64,000 bases of DNA from assembly GCF_000350225.1 (NCBI RefSeq), contig NW_005178667.1, positions 124,001 through 188,000 on the forward strand, read 5' to 3'. The notes beneath the pieces were generated by a model. It was not told the DNA's origin. It made no database searches and was given only the letters and a program-made list of their open reading frames with translations. Origin of the DNA: Chondrus crispus (Eukaryota > Rhodophyta > Florideophyceae > Gigartinales > Gigartinaceae). Shown in pieces: positions 1 through 10,585 of the stretch. The position numbers were made by a program, and so were the translations under genes. The stretch's first letter is position 1. Every line of letters starts with the position of its first letter.

Positions 1-81
1 AAGCAAACTTTGGTGAAACCTCGGTGCAAATTGGGGCATTAGAGCTCATTCCGCTTCTCCTCACACCACGGCCACCACACC

Positions 82-1000
82 ATGACCAAGAAGACCAGTC
101 GCGAGAGGAAGGAAGAGCACTACTTCAACCGAGCCGTCATTTCTATCGATAATGGCGCAACTAGGCGCGAGGCTGCTCACTTGCCCGGCTCCCTGTGGCG
201 ACTTTTCAGTACAGATTCGCACACAGAGGAAAATCAAAAAAAGCACGCACCTACCTATCCCCCGATGAGGAGCAAGTCATTGTTGACCTTGTTCTTTCGT
301 ACTCCCGCCGCGGCTTCCCGCTCAAACGGACAGACGTCGCAGATGCTGTCCAATTGATGGTGACTTCGTTTTCAGCCGAACGCCAGAATACAATACCTTT
401 TATTGAGGGGCGCCCTGGACGAAAGTTTCTATCACTCTTTTCTAAGCGCCACCGAAAAAATATCAAATTTGGAAGGGCCTCTACAGAAGAAGAAGCTCGC
501 TGGAAGGCAACCAATGCCAAAAATCTGACAACCCATTTTGCGGAATTGGAACGGCTTATTCGTGTGTACCACTTGGACTCTTCGTGCATTGCCAACCTAG
601 ACGAAAGTGGTATGACACCAAGCAAAGATTGCGCACAGTCGAATAGAAGAAAATCCTACAGAGCTCGAGGACAGAAGTCTCTTCAGAGATCACCAGAGTT
701 GAGGAATGTTAAACGCATAACAGTCATGCCCGTGATATTTGCCAATGGGGATGTTGGTCGCCCTTTATTTGTTGTCGAGGGTAAATCTCTAAAGTATCGC
801 ACTGTTGAGCTCAATGGGGCACCTGTCATGGAGACGGTTGCGGATTGTCTTCCTCGAGGGAGTGCCATAACCACACGAGAGGACGTGGCTGGGGTGGACA
901 GCAAAAACTTCTTGCGCTGGGCAAAATATTTTGCGGATGATGTCAAGGACCTCACAGTAAATGGCAGGAAGGTTCTTTTAATTTTGGATGGCTATCGAAG
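82..1000 (+). pseudogene. Pogo/Tigger-like DDE transposase, N-terminal part (split by insertion)
   Basis: This is the first part of a Tc1/mariner-superfamily (pogo/DDE_1) transposase. The ATG at 82 sits in a good context (CACCATG) and opens a helix-turn-helix-like N-terminus (IDNGATRREAA). One reading-frame change occurs around 172-195. The remainder reads from about 195 to the insertion point at 1000. The first catalytic Asp is in NLDESG (Asp codon about 600-602) and the second is in LILDGYRS (Asp codon 987-989). The gene is interrupted exactly at TSD CGAAG (996-1000) by the outer Gypsy element and resumes at 27601. Both halves together would be about 515-560 residues, normal for pogo transposases. 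It is dead through one frameshift plus the insertion. Family assignment comes from the catalytic motifs, and the function is established for the family. Confidence 0.85.
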
Positions 1001-1726
1001 TGTCGTGCACTGAGGGGGAAGTGTGGGATCCCCCTCTGGCAGAGCGCGCGCGTTCGGGGGCGCGTGGAGGGGGGTTATCGGAAGACCACCCGTAAGGGTC
1101 CGGTACGGGGCCGGGCGCGAAGCGCAGTAGGGAAAGGAAGGGAAAATGTGGGGAAACTGAGCCCAGGAGGGGCGGAGCGGTAGGTACAGCTGTCGCGCGG
1201 AGAGCCGAGCGTGGCGGGACGACCCGCGCGGTAGAGGCAGGAGGGAATCGGGACGTAGATGGCTCGCAGGGTACCGTCGTGGGACGGGGACCGACGTGAG
1301 GCTACGACTCCGTTCCAGAAACCCAATTTGTAGACCCAAAGCTTCGTGTCTTCTTTACTTAGGGTCGAGCGTCGACTATATACTAGTCGACGTCGTAATA
1401 ATAATAATAATTATTATTATTAATTAATTAATTAGAACACGGCAATAATTACCGGCGTACCAGCCTCAGCGCTGTACAGTACGCAATTCCCCCTGTATAT
1501 GGTTATGATACCCGCCTACACGTGGGAATCGACACGCCTAGACGTGGAGTGACAGACTGTCCGTACTTCGACAGGGCTAACACCCGGCCATGCCTGGGTG
1601 GGTAGTTACACGATTACACGTGGTACATGTACACGATCATACGTGGGTAACACGTGGGATGCGCACCCGGGAGGGTGGCATCCAGCGTATGCCTCGCGAG
1701 TGAGGGAGGCGTAACAGTGCACTACA
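1001..1726 (-). repeat. 3' LTR of outer Gypsy element
   Basis: 726 bp, starting TGTCGTGCACTG and ending CAGTGCACTACA on the plus strand, so the short terminal inverted repeats are visible. It contains a TAA/TTA/TTAA simple-sequence tract near 1396-1433. The first roughly 370 bp closely match the LTRs of the third element, and the rest does not. Confidence 0.93.
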
Positions 1727-1736
1727 TAGCCCCCCT
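1727..1736 (-). other. Polypurine tract of outer element
   Basis: On the minus strand a G-rich run (GAGGGGGGCTA) abuts the 3' LTR, as expected for the plus-strand primer of an LTR element. Confidence 0.65.
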
Positions 1737-1769
1737 CTCAGAGTAGAGCGTCCCCGCGAACTGTATTTC

Positions 1770-1950
1770 CGGCGATTTCGCTAAGTATGCGTACAGTATC
1801 CCGGTCGATGACCGCCCTGATTTCCGCCTAGTGGCGTACAGTATCTCGGGTGGATGCCCGAATTGATTTCCGCCAAGTGGCGTACAGCACCCCGGGCAGA
1901 TGACCGAATCGATTTCCGCCAAGTGGCGTAAGTGTCCCGGGTCTAAGCCT
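1770..1950. repeat. 46-bp tandem repeats next to 3' LTR of outer element
   Basis: About four imperfect copies of a unit around GATTTCCGCCAAGTGGCGTA. The starts fall near 1772, 1819, 1865 and 1911, a spacing of 46-47 bp. They lie between the polypurine tract and the antisense reading frame. Confidence 0.75.
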
Positions 1951-2135
1951 GATATGACTCGTCGGCGGAGCGGAAGGTGTTCCGACTACGGGGTGGTCGA
2001 GTGTGTTCGTACGCCTCGCGAGTGTAGCCGGCGAGTATAGTCAGCTGGTGTCCGATGCAGGGCGCCATGTACGCGGGGATATACGCCCGAGATGGCGGAG
2101 TGTGGCCTCGACCGAGCGAGTTGTGGGGGCGAACC

Positions 2136-3737
2136 ATGAGCGACGCCCCCCTTCTCTTCGAGAGGGCTCCCTTCCTCTCGGCGGAGGGTCTGCGAGATCC
2201 GGAGCTAGTCCGTACGTACGCCACTGCGTCGGGCGAGCTCCCGGGTCGCCTTAGTTTGCAAGCCGTGTTCTCCCGCGATTTTACCCACCGATTGGTCGTG
2301 GAGAGGGAATTATTGCGCCCCGAGTTTCGGCGGACGGACGCCGAGTCGCGTGAAGCGTTCGTGAGTTTTCTCCGGCAGCGCATTCGCCGTACGCCGTGTA
2401 ATCGGTTGGTCCCGCGAGCGTGGGGGCTCGACACGTGGGCGTACAGGTCGGAGGCGGACCGGGGTTATGTCGCCAATTTACGGCGGGTAATGGAGGGTCT
2501 CCGCGATAGGGAGGAGGTACCCTCAGTCTCGTTGATGGCCTGGGACACTCCGTTGATGCCCCCCGGCTATGACGTCGAATTAGAGAGGCGGCGAGATCCC
2601 GTGATGCATGGGAAGCTGAAATTCGAGCGTCGTATGAGAAACCGAATGGGGGTATTCATCGCCTATGAGTGGGTCGACGTAACCTCGTTCGAGCGAGAGA
2701 CGTTGCACACTCCGTACCCCGAGGTACCGACGTGGTTTGATCAGTATGAAGTCCCGGCGGACTTCATAGCTGAGCTCCCTCCGTGCCTAGTGTACTATGG
2801 CCTCGGCATGATGGAAGATCCTCAGTCGCCAAAATAGATGGTGTTCCTGAGTGAGTGGATCGCGATTATAGCCAAGCGCTTCATCTGGTCCACGTATGAT
2901 GGGCGCCTGTATGTCCTCCCTACGGCCGTGGTGGAGTGGTTGCGGAGGCTCGACCTGACGAGGGTGCTGGGGTCGGCGGCGCTACAAAAGCGTCTACTCG
3001 CACTGTTGGATATCCACGACAGTGTTGACTGGCCTCGGGTTCCGTATAACCAAGGGCACCATTATGACAATCATCGCGTGAGGAATCACTCCCCAGGTCG
3101 GAGGTATGATGCCGGCACCCCGCTAACGGGCAACTGGGTGCGTATCGCAGCCGGGACCTTGGACGTCACCCAGCCCGAGCTGATGCCCGGGCGACCGGAG
3201 CAGGCCACTGGGGGTGGTGTCGGAAACACGCGCGTACGAGTCCGGGAGGAGACTCCCGGGGGCGATCCCGAACGCGGGGCTCGAGAGCCCGTGCGGGTGA
3301 GGGCCAAACACGGCGAGCGTGGAACTTCGGCGGATGTTGTGATGGCCGAAGGTGAGGCGACTGGGACGCGCGTAGGGGCCTCGGTCGGGGAGGGACGCCA
3401 TCCGACGGAGTTGTCGGAGGCGGGCTTGCGGGTGCTCCTGCACAACCCGCGGATGGTGGCTGCGGTACGTCGCCTTGTGGCGGAGGGCGGTGCAGAAGAG
3501 GGTGCCGTGGCACCTCGGAGCGCGTCGGCCTCAGCGGCCGTCTCCCCGGCGAGGGAGACGCCCCTACGCGTTGTGGCGGAGGGCAATTCGGACAGGGTCG
3601 TCGAGAAGGGGACCTCTGCTTCCCGTACAACAGAGAAGGAGGGCGGTGTAACTCCTGGCGAGCCTCGCGAGATGCTGCCGGAGGAGGAAGTCGAGGACTA
3701 TGTGGAAGAAGTCTTGCCCGCGTACGCGTCGCTGTAG
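2136..3737 (+). pseudogene. Antisense reading frame in outer Gypsy element (conserved unknown protein)
   Basis: This frame lies between the pol end and the 3' LTR, on the strand opposite to gag-pol. The ATG at 2136 (MSDAPLLFERAPFLS) is chosen because similarity to the third element's antisense protein begins there. A conserved domain of roughly 300 residues contains RRTPCNRLVPRAW, LDTWAYRSEADRGYVANL and HGKLKFERRM. It is followed by VVEWLRRLDLTRVLGS and then a variable tail rich in Gly, Glu, Arg and Pro. I do not recognise the family. Conservation between two subfamilies argues for selection on the protein. About one break is present. Confidence 0.65.
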
Positions 3738-4892
3738 TCCTCCATATGCGAGTTACGCCCTCGACAGTGCGAGTAATAGTCCCTCGATTGTCGAGTTACG
3801 CCCTCGAGAGTGCGAGTAATAGTCCCTCGATGTTCGAGTCATTTAGTGCCAGGCCTCGAACCTGCGAGGTAGTCTAACTCGCCCCACGGAAGTGGGGACC
3901 CAGATCCTGAATAAACCTCGTTACATGAGGGAAAGCCGCTAGATCCCGACGTGCGGACGAGCGCGCGGTACACCCTCTCAGCGCTGTACACGTGGCATAG
4001 AGGGAAATCCGCCTTGAGTTGGCGAGTTCTATTTTTCTCACGTCGGTGAGTCTCATTCCGACCTCACTTGGCATACCCTCGTCTTGGCCTGTCCTGTCCT
4101 CCCCCTGGCGCGGGTCAGGGAGTCGGTCGCCGGGTCTTGCCTTGCGATCCCCGAGCGTCTTGCTTGGCTGCCCTCCTCGAGCGAGCGAGTCCTTGTATCC
4201 TCTCGGGGAGGTGGTCTACGCCTCACCTTAACGGGGGTTAATAATGCGACCCCTTCCCTTTTCCTCGGCGAATCCCGACGTCGTGTATACGAGAATTTCC
4301 TACTCGGGGGAAAAGGTCGGATGCCTTCCGACCTGCGAACCGACAAGTCCCGTCTCTCTCGCTCTCGCGAGTCGCGGTCTCGAATTTGCGAGGTTTACCC
4401 TCGCGGTCATCCGGCGGAGTTGCTGGCCTGCCTCGCCCGTGCGAGTAGTTGTACTTCGTCGGGGAGGGAGTCACCACCCCGAATTGACGGGGGGAAAGGG
4501 GCGCCCTCGTTCCATGAGGTAGTAGGTTGACACCGCTGTCAACGTGCGTCATGCCTGGAGCGGGCGAGTATCGGCCCCTCATCGGGTGGAAGAATCACAA
4601 CCTCGAATTGACGAGGGGGGGTTCCCTCGTTCAACGAGGTAATAAGTTGTTACCGCCGTAACCGCGGGTCATGCCTCGATCGAGCGAGTATTAGCCCCTC
4701 GGCTACGAGTTAGGCATTTGGCATCCTCTTTCACGGCGAGTCATGACCCTGGTATATGTGCGAGTTCCCTCCTTGGTACGGGAGGCGGCCTTTCCCTCAG
4801 ACACTTCGAACTGACGAATCCCGTCCTTCTCGCTTCTGCGAGGTCACCGTCCTCGTTGTACGAGACGTTATCCGCGGCCTCTTCTGCCGGGG
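3738..4892. repeat. Repeat-rich spacer of outer element, no gene seen
   Basis: Between the antisense frame and the pol end. The left end carries two copies of a roughly 43-bp unit (CCCTCGA..GTGCGAGTAATAGT) near 3758-3840. Diffuse repeats of CGAGT and CTCG words continue to about 4720. The small open frames here overlap one another on both strands and look like chance products of GC-rich repeats. Confidence 0.6.
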
Positions 4893-7169
4893 CTAATGCT
4901 GCATACCGACGCTGTCCGGCCGGTCCCATAGTGACCGAGCGGGTACCCGCAGGTGCTTGCGTCGACAGTAACGTACGACAGTATTGTAGTCAACGTGGTG
5001 GGCTGGTTCCCAGGTGTCGTCGGCCGTAGAATAGCCATACCAGTGAACGCGAAACACCGGAATTCCGTCCGAGCCGGCGGCATGCCCGGAGAGGGATTCT
5101 ACGACGTACTCGGTTAGTAACACTCCCGGGGAGGTCGGAGAACGCGGCGGAGGTGGGGCCGGCGACGGTGGTAGGCCAGCGCGGCTGATGTTAAAGGCAC
5201 ACCTCGCGGCAAGAACCGGTATGGCCTCCGACAGGGCCTGTTGGACGGCTCGCCTCGCGGGTGTCGGTGGGGAAGGTTCCGGTGTCTCTCGCAAGGGAGC
5301 AAGCGTGGCCCCATCGTCTAAGCTGCCCTTTGCCCATCTTGGCAGGACGCCATTTCTCCCTCGGGCGCGACACGTGTCATTGGAGGTCGCGGCTCGGAGG
5401 GCTGTACGCGCATTTCCGGGCGACCCCGGCGCACTGCGGGGTGCCCGTTTTTCTGTCACCGATGCAGTAGCGGTAGCCCTTCGGTTCGAAGATGGAACCT
5501 CCCTTACCTGGGAGGGGGTGGGAGCGAGTCGAGATATAACCCGCTCCGCCGTTCCGCTGGTCAGGGCATCCATCAGTCCCGGAGCGTGCGCGGGGGAAGA
5601 CGCCGGGGTGGTGGCGTCCTCCGCCGGCTCGAGGTCGTCGAGCGGTAGATTACCCAACTGTCCCTCAATGCCTCTCCCTCGGATGGGAGTCGTGTCCGAC
5701 GACGGGGATTCCCCATCATCGCGCTGATCGGCCAACGAGGGCGTAGCGCCCCCTACCGCGTTGCGTAGCGGGGGAGCCTTGACGACTCTATCTCGAGAGA
5801 TTCTGTCCTTCAGCCCCGTACCTCGAAGGACGGTGACAGTATGGTCATCCACCTTTACCACGGGGAACGGTCCCTCAGTGCGCGATGCAAGTTTGTTGTT
5901 CACCCGATCCTTGTCGGTTCGCTCCTCTGAGCGTAATGCCGCTTCTCGGTTAACGAGGACTTAGTCCCATGCTTGACATTCCGGCGTAGGGAGTCGAATT
6001 CGCTTGTCAAAGTCGTCCTTGTAGCGTTCCTGTCCGGGACGTAGGTTCTTGTCAGCCGTGACCATGAGGCCGCGCAATCACGAGAGGAAGCGGAACTTGA
6101 AATGCGCCCGTGAGGCGGAGGGTGCCAACAGCGGAGTTTGCTGTAGGGACAACGGACTCGGCGTCCGGGATAACACCAGCTCAAATGGCCTCATGGCGAT
6201 CATGCGGTTGACTGTGCAGTTGTAGCCATAGGTGAGGGCATCCGTGTACTGGTCCCAGTCACGTTGGTTATCGGCCAGATAGTGCCGTAGAGTTGAGACC
6301 AACGTTCTGTTGAATCTTTCCACCTGCCCATTAGTCTGGGGGTGATATGCGGTTGTGAACACACTCTCAATAGAGAGAATTTTGCACACTGCCAGGAAGA
6401 ACCTCGAAGTGAATTGACTCCCGTTGTCGGAGAGGAGCTTCACTGGGGCTCCGTAAACGAAGACCCAGTGTGAAATGAACGCCTGAGCTACTGTCTCGGC
6501 CGTGATTTTCCGTAAGGGTACGGTTCGGGTTAACTTGGAGTAACGGTCCGTCATCACCAAGAGGTAACGATGTCCTCTTGGGGTTCGGGGTAGTTCTCCA
6601 AGGATATCAATTGCGATGTACTCCAGGGGGCCTGATGGAGGGAACGTCTTCAATTCTGAGTTGTGTTTACGCAATTTGATGCGGGCCTTGGCGCAGTCGG
6701 GACACATCCGGACTGTGGAATAGGCATCGACCGACATGCTTGGCCAGTAATACCGCTGCCGGAGCGTGTGGAATAAACGCCGACCTCCAGGGTGACCTGA
6801 GGTGGCGGAATAATGCGATAAATACAACACCCTGTCACGGAGGGTTGTTGGGACGACAATTTGTTCGACACCATCCAGGTGGGCTTTCCGACAGATTAAA
6901 CCTTCTGTGTTGATGAAGAACCGTGACAAACGGAGTTGGGCGTAACCCTCCCCCTTCGCAAGACGGGAAGCCACCTCCTTACACAGGGGATCGGAGAGTT
7001 GCTCCCGCGAAAAATCGTCGTGCGTCAGCGCGGCCTTTGATGCCGGGGGTTCCAAGGCATAACAGCCGGATGTCACGTCGACCTCAGGGTCGTCATCATT
7101 TTCCTCTGTGAACAGAGGATCGTCCTCAAGGTCCAAAGCTGAGTAACAAAGTATCTCCTCGTCCACCGG
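4893..7169 (-). pseudogene. pol: pol region of outer element, integrase-chromodomain part
   Basis: Continuation of outer pol beyond the inner insertion. On the minus strand there is an HHCC zinc region, an integrase catalytic core (AIDILGELPR, LLSDNGSQFTS, YHPQTNGQVERFN) and, at the end, a chromodomain (VFRVHWYGYSTADDTWEPA). The chromodomain marks it as a chromovirus; in the family this module targets integration to marked chromatin. It is broken, with a few breaks. Confidence 0.85.
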
Positions 7170-7174
7170 GACGG

Positions 7175-7795
7175 TGTAGCATAATCGCGAGGACGTTATT
7201 TGAACGCGCGGGGTGACTACTGTACTCCCGCAAAATGCATTACAGCGCGCACACCGGCGCCTGTAAGTACGCGATTGCTGCTCGCTGTGCACGTTTACAG
7301 CGTGACGATCCGGAGTAAGGCGCGCGAGCTTACCGTGTAAGGCGCTACCTAGATACTGTAGTATCTGTTATGATAGATTATTTACTTGTATATTAAATGA
7401 CAGGGCGACCGGCGGCGGAGGGAGGAGAAGGACAAGCACGGGCTTGGTACCAGATCCTCGACTGCAGGTCTAACCCTGTCCGCTTATTCTAAACGCGTTC
7501 TCTTAACGCGAGCGCGTTAACTAGAAACTAACGCGGGTAGCGGTCGCGAACGTACGCGCGCGAGCTGGATCCGCCTCCGCCCGTCGGTGCTAGAACGCTA
7601 ACTAGCGCCGCCCCGGGGCGTCGAGCGCGTCGAACCGCTCTACCGCGTACTGTGTTCGCGTCCGCTCCCCACCGCTCTACCACGCTACACCGCCCGCGTT
7701 CTTTTCTGGTGTGTGTGTTTTTGTCCTCTCTCGCGTACACAGGTCTTCGAAGAACCACAGCTAAACCCCCAACACGACTGGGGGTTTATGCTACA
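7175..7795 (+). repeat. 5' LTR of inner Gypsy element
   Basis: 621 bp, TGTAGCATAATCG...TTTATGCTACA. The last 40 bases include an imperfect stem (AAACCCCCAA and TGGGGGTTT) also found in modified form at the ends of the related LTRs at 28829 and 30162. Confidence 0.95.
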
Positions 7796-7796
7796 T

Positions 7797-7814
7797 TGGT
7801 CTCCCGACCTAGAA
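7797..7814 (+). other. Primer binding site of inner element
   Basis: TGGTCTCCCGACCTAGAA begins two bases after the 5' LTR. The complement would be the 3' end of a tRNA ending in GGGAGACCA. I cannot name the tRNA from this. Confidence 0.8.
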
Positions 7815-7870
7815 GGCCACACGATTATCGCGAGAAGACTATCGTTCGAGTCCGCATCCGTACGCGTCGA

Positions 7871-10439
7871 AATGGAAGAAGGATCCGCCCCCTCAATTCA
7901 ATCCGAGCCGGCGAATATGGAGTCAACGGCGTTCCGCACCTCCGAGTCAGCCGCGCTCCGCGTCCCATTGGGCGGCGGTGGCGCAGGTCTCAGTGACCGC
8001 GAACCGTCGCTTGAATTATCAGAAGGCCACGCACGCGCGATGTATGACCGGATCGCGACGTATATTGAGGAGGTCCGGACCGCGCTTCGAATCGACGTAA
8101 CCGACGCATTATATTCGCGTTGCATGGAAGAACTACGATCCCTTCGCGAAGGGAGGTTTGAACGCGTCTCCCAGTCTCTGGATAACCTCCGAGCACTAGT
8201 CGATCAACTGCAGAGTCGACTGGTGCTCGTCGAGGAATCGCGTCTCGACTCCCCCGACGAGTTGGGGGAAGGCCGCCCCGAGAGGACGGCCTCTGCGGGA
8301 CGTACTGATGCCAGACCTTTTCCTTCCGCGGAGCAGATGCGCGCGTTTGCCCATGTGACCGCGCAGTTAAATTCTACACGCCGACGTGTTCGTCAGATGG
8401 AACGTACCCCGACCGCGACGTCACCCGGAGCCCCACCTTTAAGGCCCGGTGGTACTGTACCTCCGAACGCGTCCGGCGCTCAAGAGGTGGAGCCGGCTGG
8501 TGGTGACACCAGTCGGCCCGCACGCGGAGATCGAACAAGGATTGACGCAACTTTCGCGTCCGAAACCCAAGCCCTGCCGCATGTCGCCGGAGACATGCGG
8601 CAGACGGTTCGCGTACCTTACGCGGACGAGACTAGACGCGGGGATACCACCCGGGGATCGAGGGAACCGATTCTCGCTTTTGATCCCCGGTGAGGCGGCT
8701 ATCAGCCCCAGGATCTCACTACGCGTCCGGGCCCGGTAGACGTCCGTACGCTACTGGTGACCCCATTTGGCACATTGGGCCCCGCGGTCCCCGGGGTCGA
8801 GGCGGTCCACACGATGATACAGGAATTTAGCTCCGTAGCTAATTACAGGATGTATCGCCTGGACAACGTCTCGACCCTCGTCACGTCAGGGGACGCGGGG
8901 CGAATCGCGAAATATGTGCAGCGTTGTCGTGGGATTCGTCCCACGATGCGCAATTTCGATGGAACGAACGCGATTGAATTACTCCCCTTCCTGAAAGATG
9001 TGCGCATCACGTTCAATTCGCAACATCTGACGGAAGGGGTCGCCATTCGCGTACTCGCGCATTTTCTTGAACGCGACGCGGAAAGATTATATACAAGCTA
9101 CACTATGCGCGGAATCTGCGCAGGCCAGCTCCATGACGATGTGAGCTGGCCTGGGCTTATTAATCAATTCATCAAGCGCTACCTCACGGATGACGTACTG
9201 GGGGTAGCGCACGATGCCGTCGCGTCGGCTCATCAGAAGCCGTACGAGACGGAAAACGCGTTCGCGGATAGGCTCGAATCGAACGCGTTCAAGTGCACTG
9301 CGGTATTTACGGAGCAAGCCTTGGCTCATTGTTTTGTACGCGGATTGGCTCCCGCGACGCGAGCAGCGGTGGCAGAGACCGTCCAGAGGTTGCCCGCGAA
9401 CCAGAAGACGGACCTGTCAATTATCAGACGCATCGCGACCGCAGAAGGAACCACGTTTCGCGCCCGACGCGGACTACCGCTGCCGGACCCGAAACCGGCA
9501 GCGAGAGGAGGGAGAGCCGCCAGGTCGAACGCAACGAGCTCCCCCGCGTCAGCCCTCCACGTTAACGAGGAGGATTGGGAAGCTGACCCCGTCCTCGTCA
9601 TGAGAGGCGGGGAGGCTACAGGAGGCCGGCCGTCAACGCCGGCGTCGACGGAGACCACGGGCAGCTTTGCCACCGCGTTCGGTCATACCCCAGCGGGGAT
9701 AGGTGGTCCGGACCACCGCATCGCGGAATTGGACATTTCGCGTCAAGGACGGGGACGCATACCCTCCTGTGTTCCCCGGCTCACCGAGGAAGAGGCTCGT
9801 CAGGCGGCGACCTTCGCCTCAGCCGACGGGAGCCCGTACGTCTGCTGGCTGTGCAGAACGCACGGCCATGCCATGTACGCGTGCCCCTTCCTCGCGCCGG
9901 AGCAGCGGATGTTTACCGCGTATCGAAACTACCGGTACCAACTACAGACGCGTCCAGGGATGAGGAACCTCCTCCAACAGTCGGTCGCTGGTGACCGTGG
10001 TCCGCGTTCGGGCCACGCGAATCGCCCCGGAGGAGGCGTCCGTTTCGCCCCTCGCGGAGGAGGATACAGGCCCGAACAACGCGATTTCCGACAAGCCGAC
10101 ACGCGATACCCGCGTCAAGATGGAAGAGGAGAACGCGGTCGGTCCAGATTGCCGACAGGGGTACAGAACGCGATAATGTACCTCCAGGACTGGGCAGGGG
10201 ATCCGAATCCCCTGCCCCTACAGGAAAGCGAGCGAGAGGCGACTCTCGCCGCCCCCCGGATTTTACAACGTCCGAACGTTGAAAATCAACCCCGCGAGGT
10301 ACCAGAGTACTTCGCGGATGCTGCCGCTCCAGAGTGGGTAGGGCCTGGCCAGCCACTCGAACGGAGGTCCGGAGCGGCGTTGGCTACAGATAGCCGCGCG
10401 ACTAGCACGGATAGTTCAGGTAGCTCAAAAAACGCGTAA
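7871..10439 (+). pseudogene. gag: gag region of inner Gypsy element
   Basis: It starts at the ATG at 7871 (MEEGSAPS). The N-terminal third is acidic with heptad-like Leu-rich stretches. The middle has a capsid-like core (FDGTNAIELLPFLKDVRITF), then a canonical CX2CX4HX4C zinc knuckle (CWLCRTHGHAMYAC, near 9842-9883) and a basic Arg/Gly-rich tail. It is paralogous to the gag relic at 30240-32310, which confirms the limits. About one break. It ends 147 bp before the first Met of pol, in another frame. Confidence 0.85.
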
Positions 10440-10585
10440 AGGCGGTCACGTTTACGCGGTCACGTGAACCGTCTCGCTCTTATACCCCCGACCCGTCCAT
10501 ATACCCCTATCAAGGGCGAGGTGAATATTTACCGATAATATTCCCCTCGCCGCAACACGAAGTCACCGAGACCCCCGCCGGTCCG

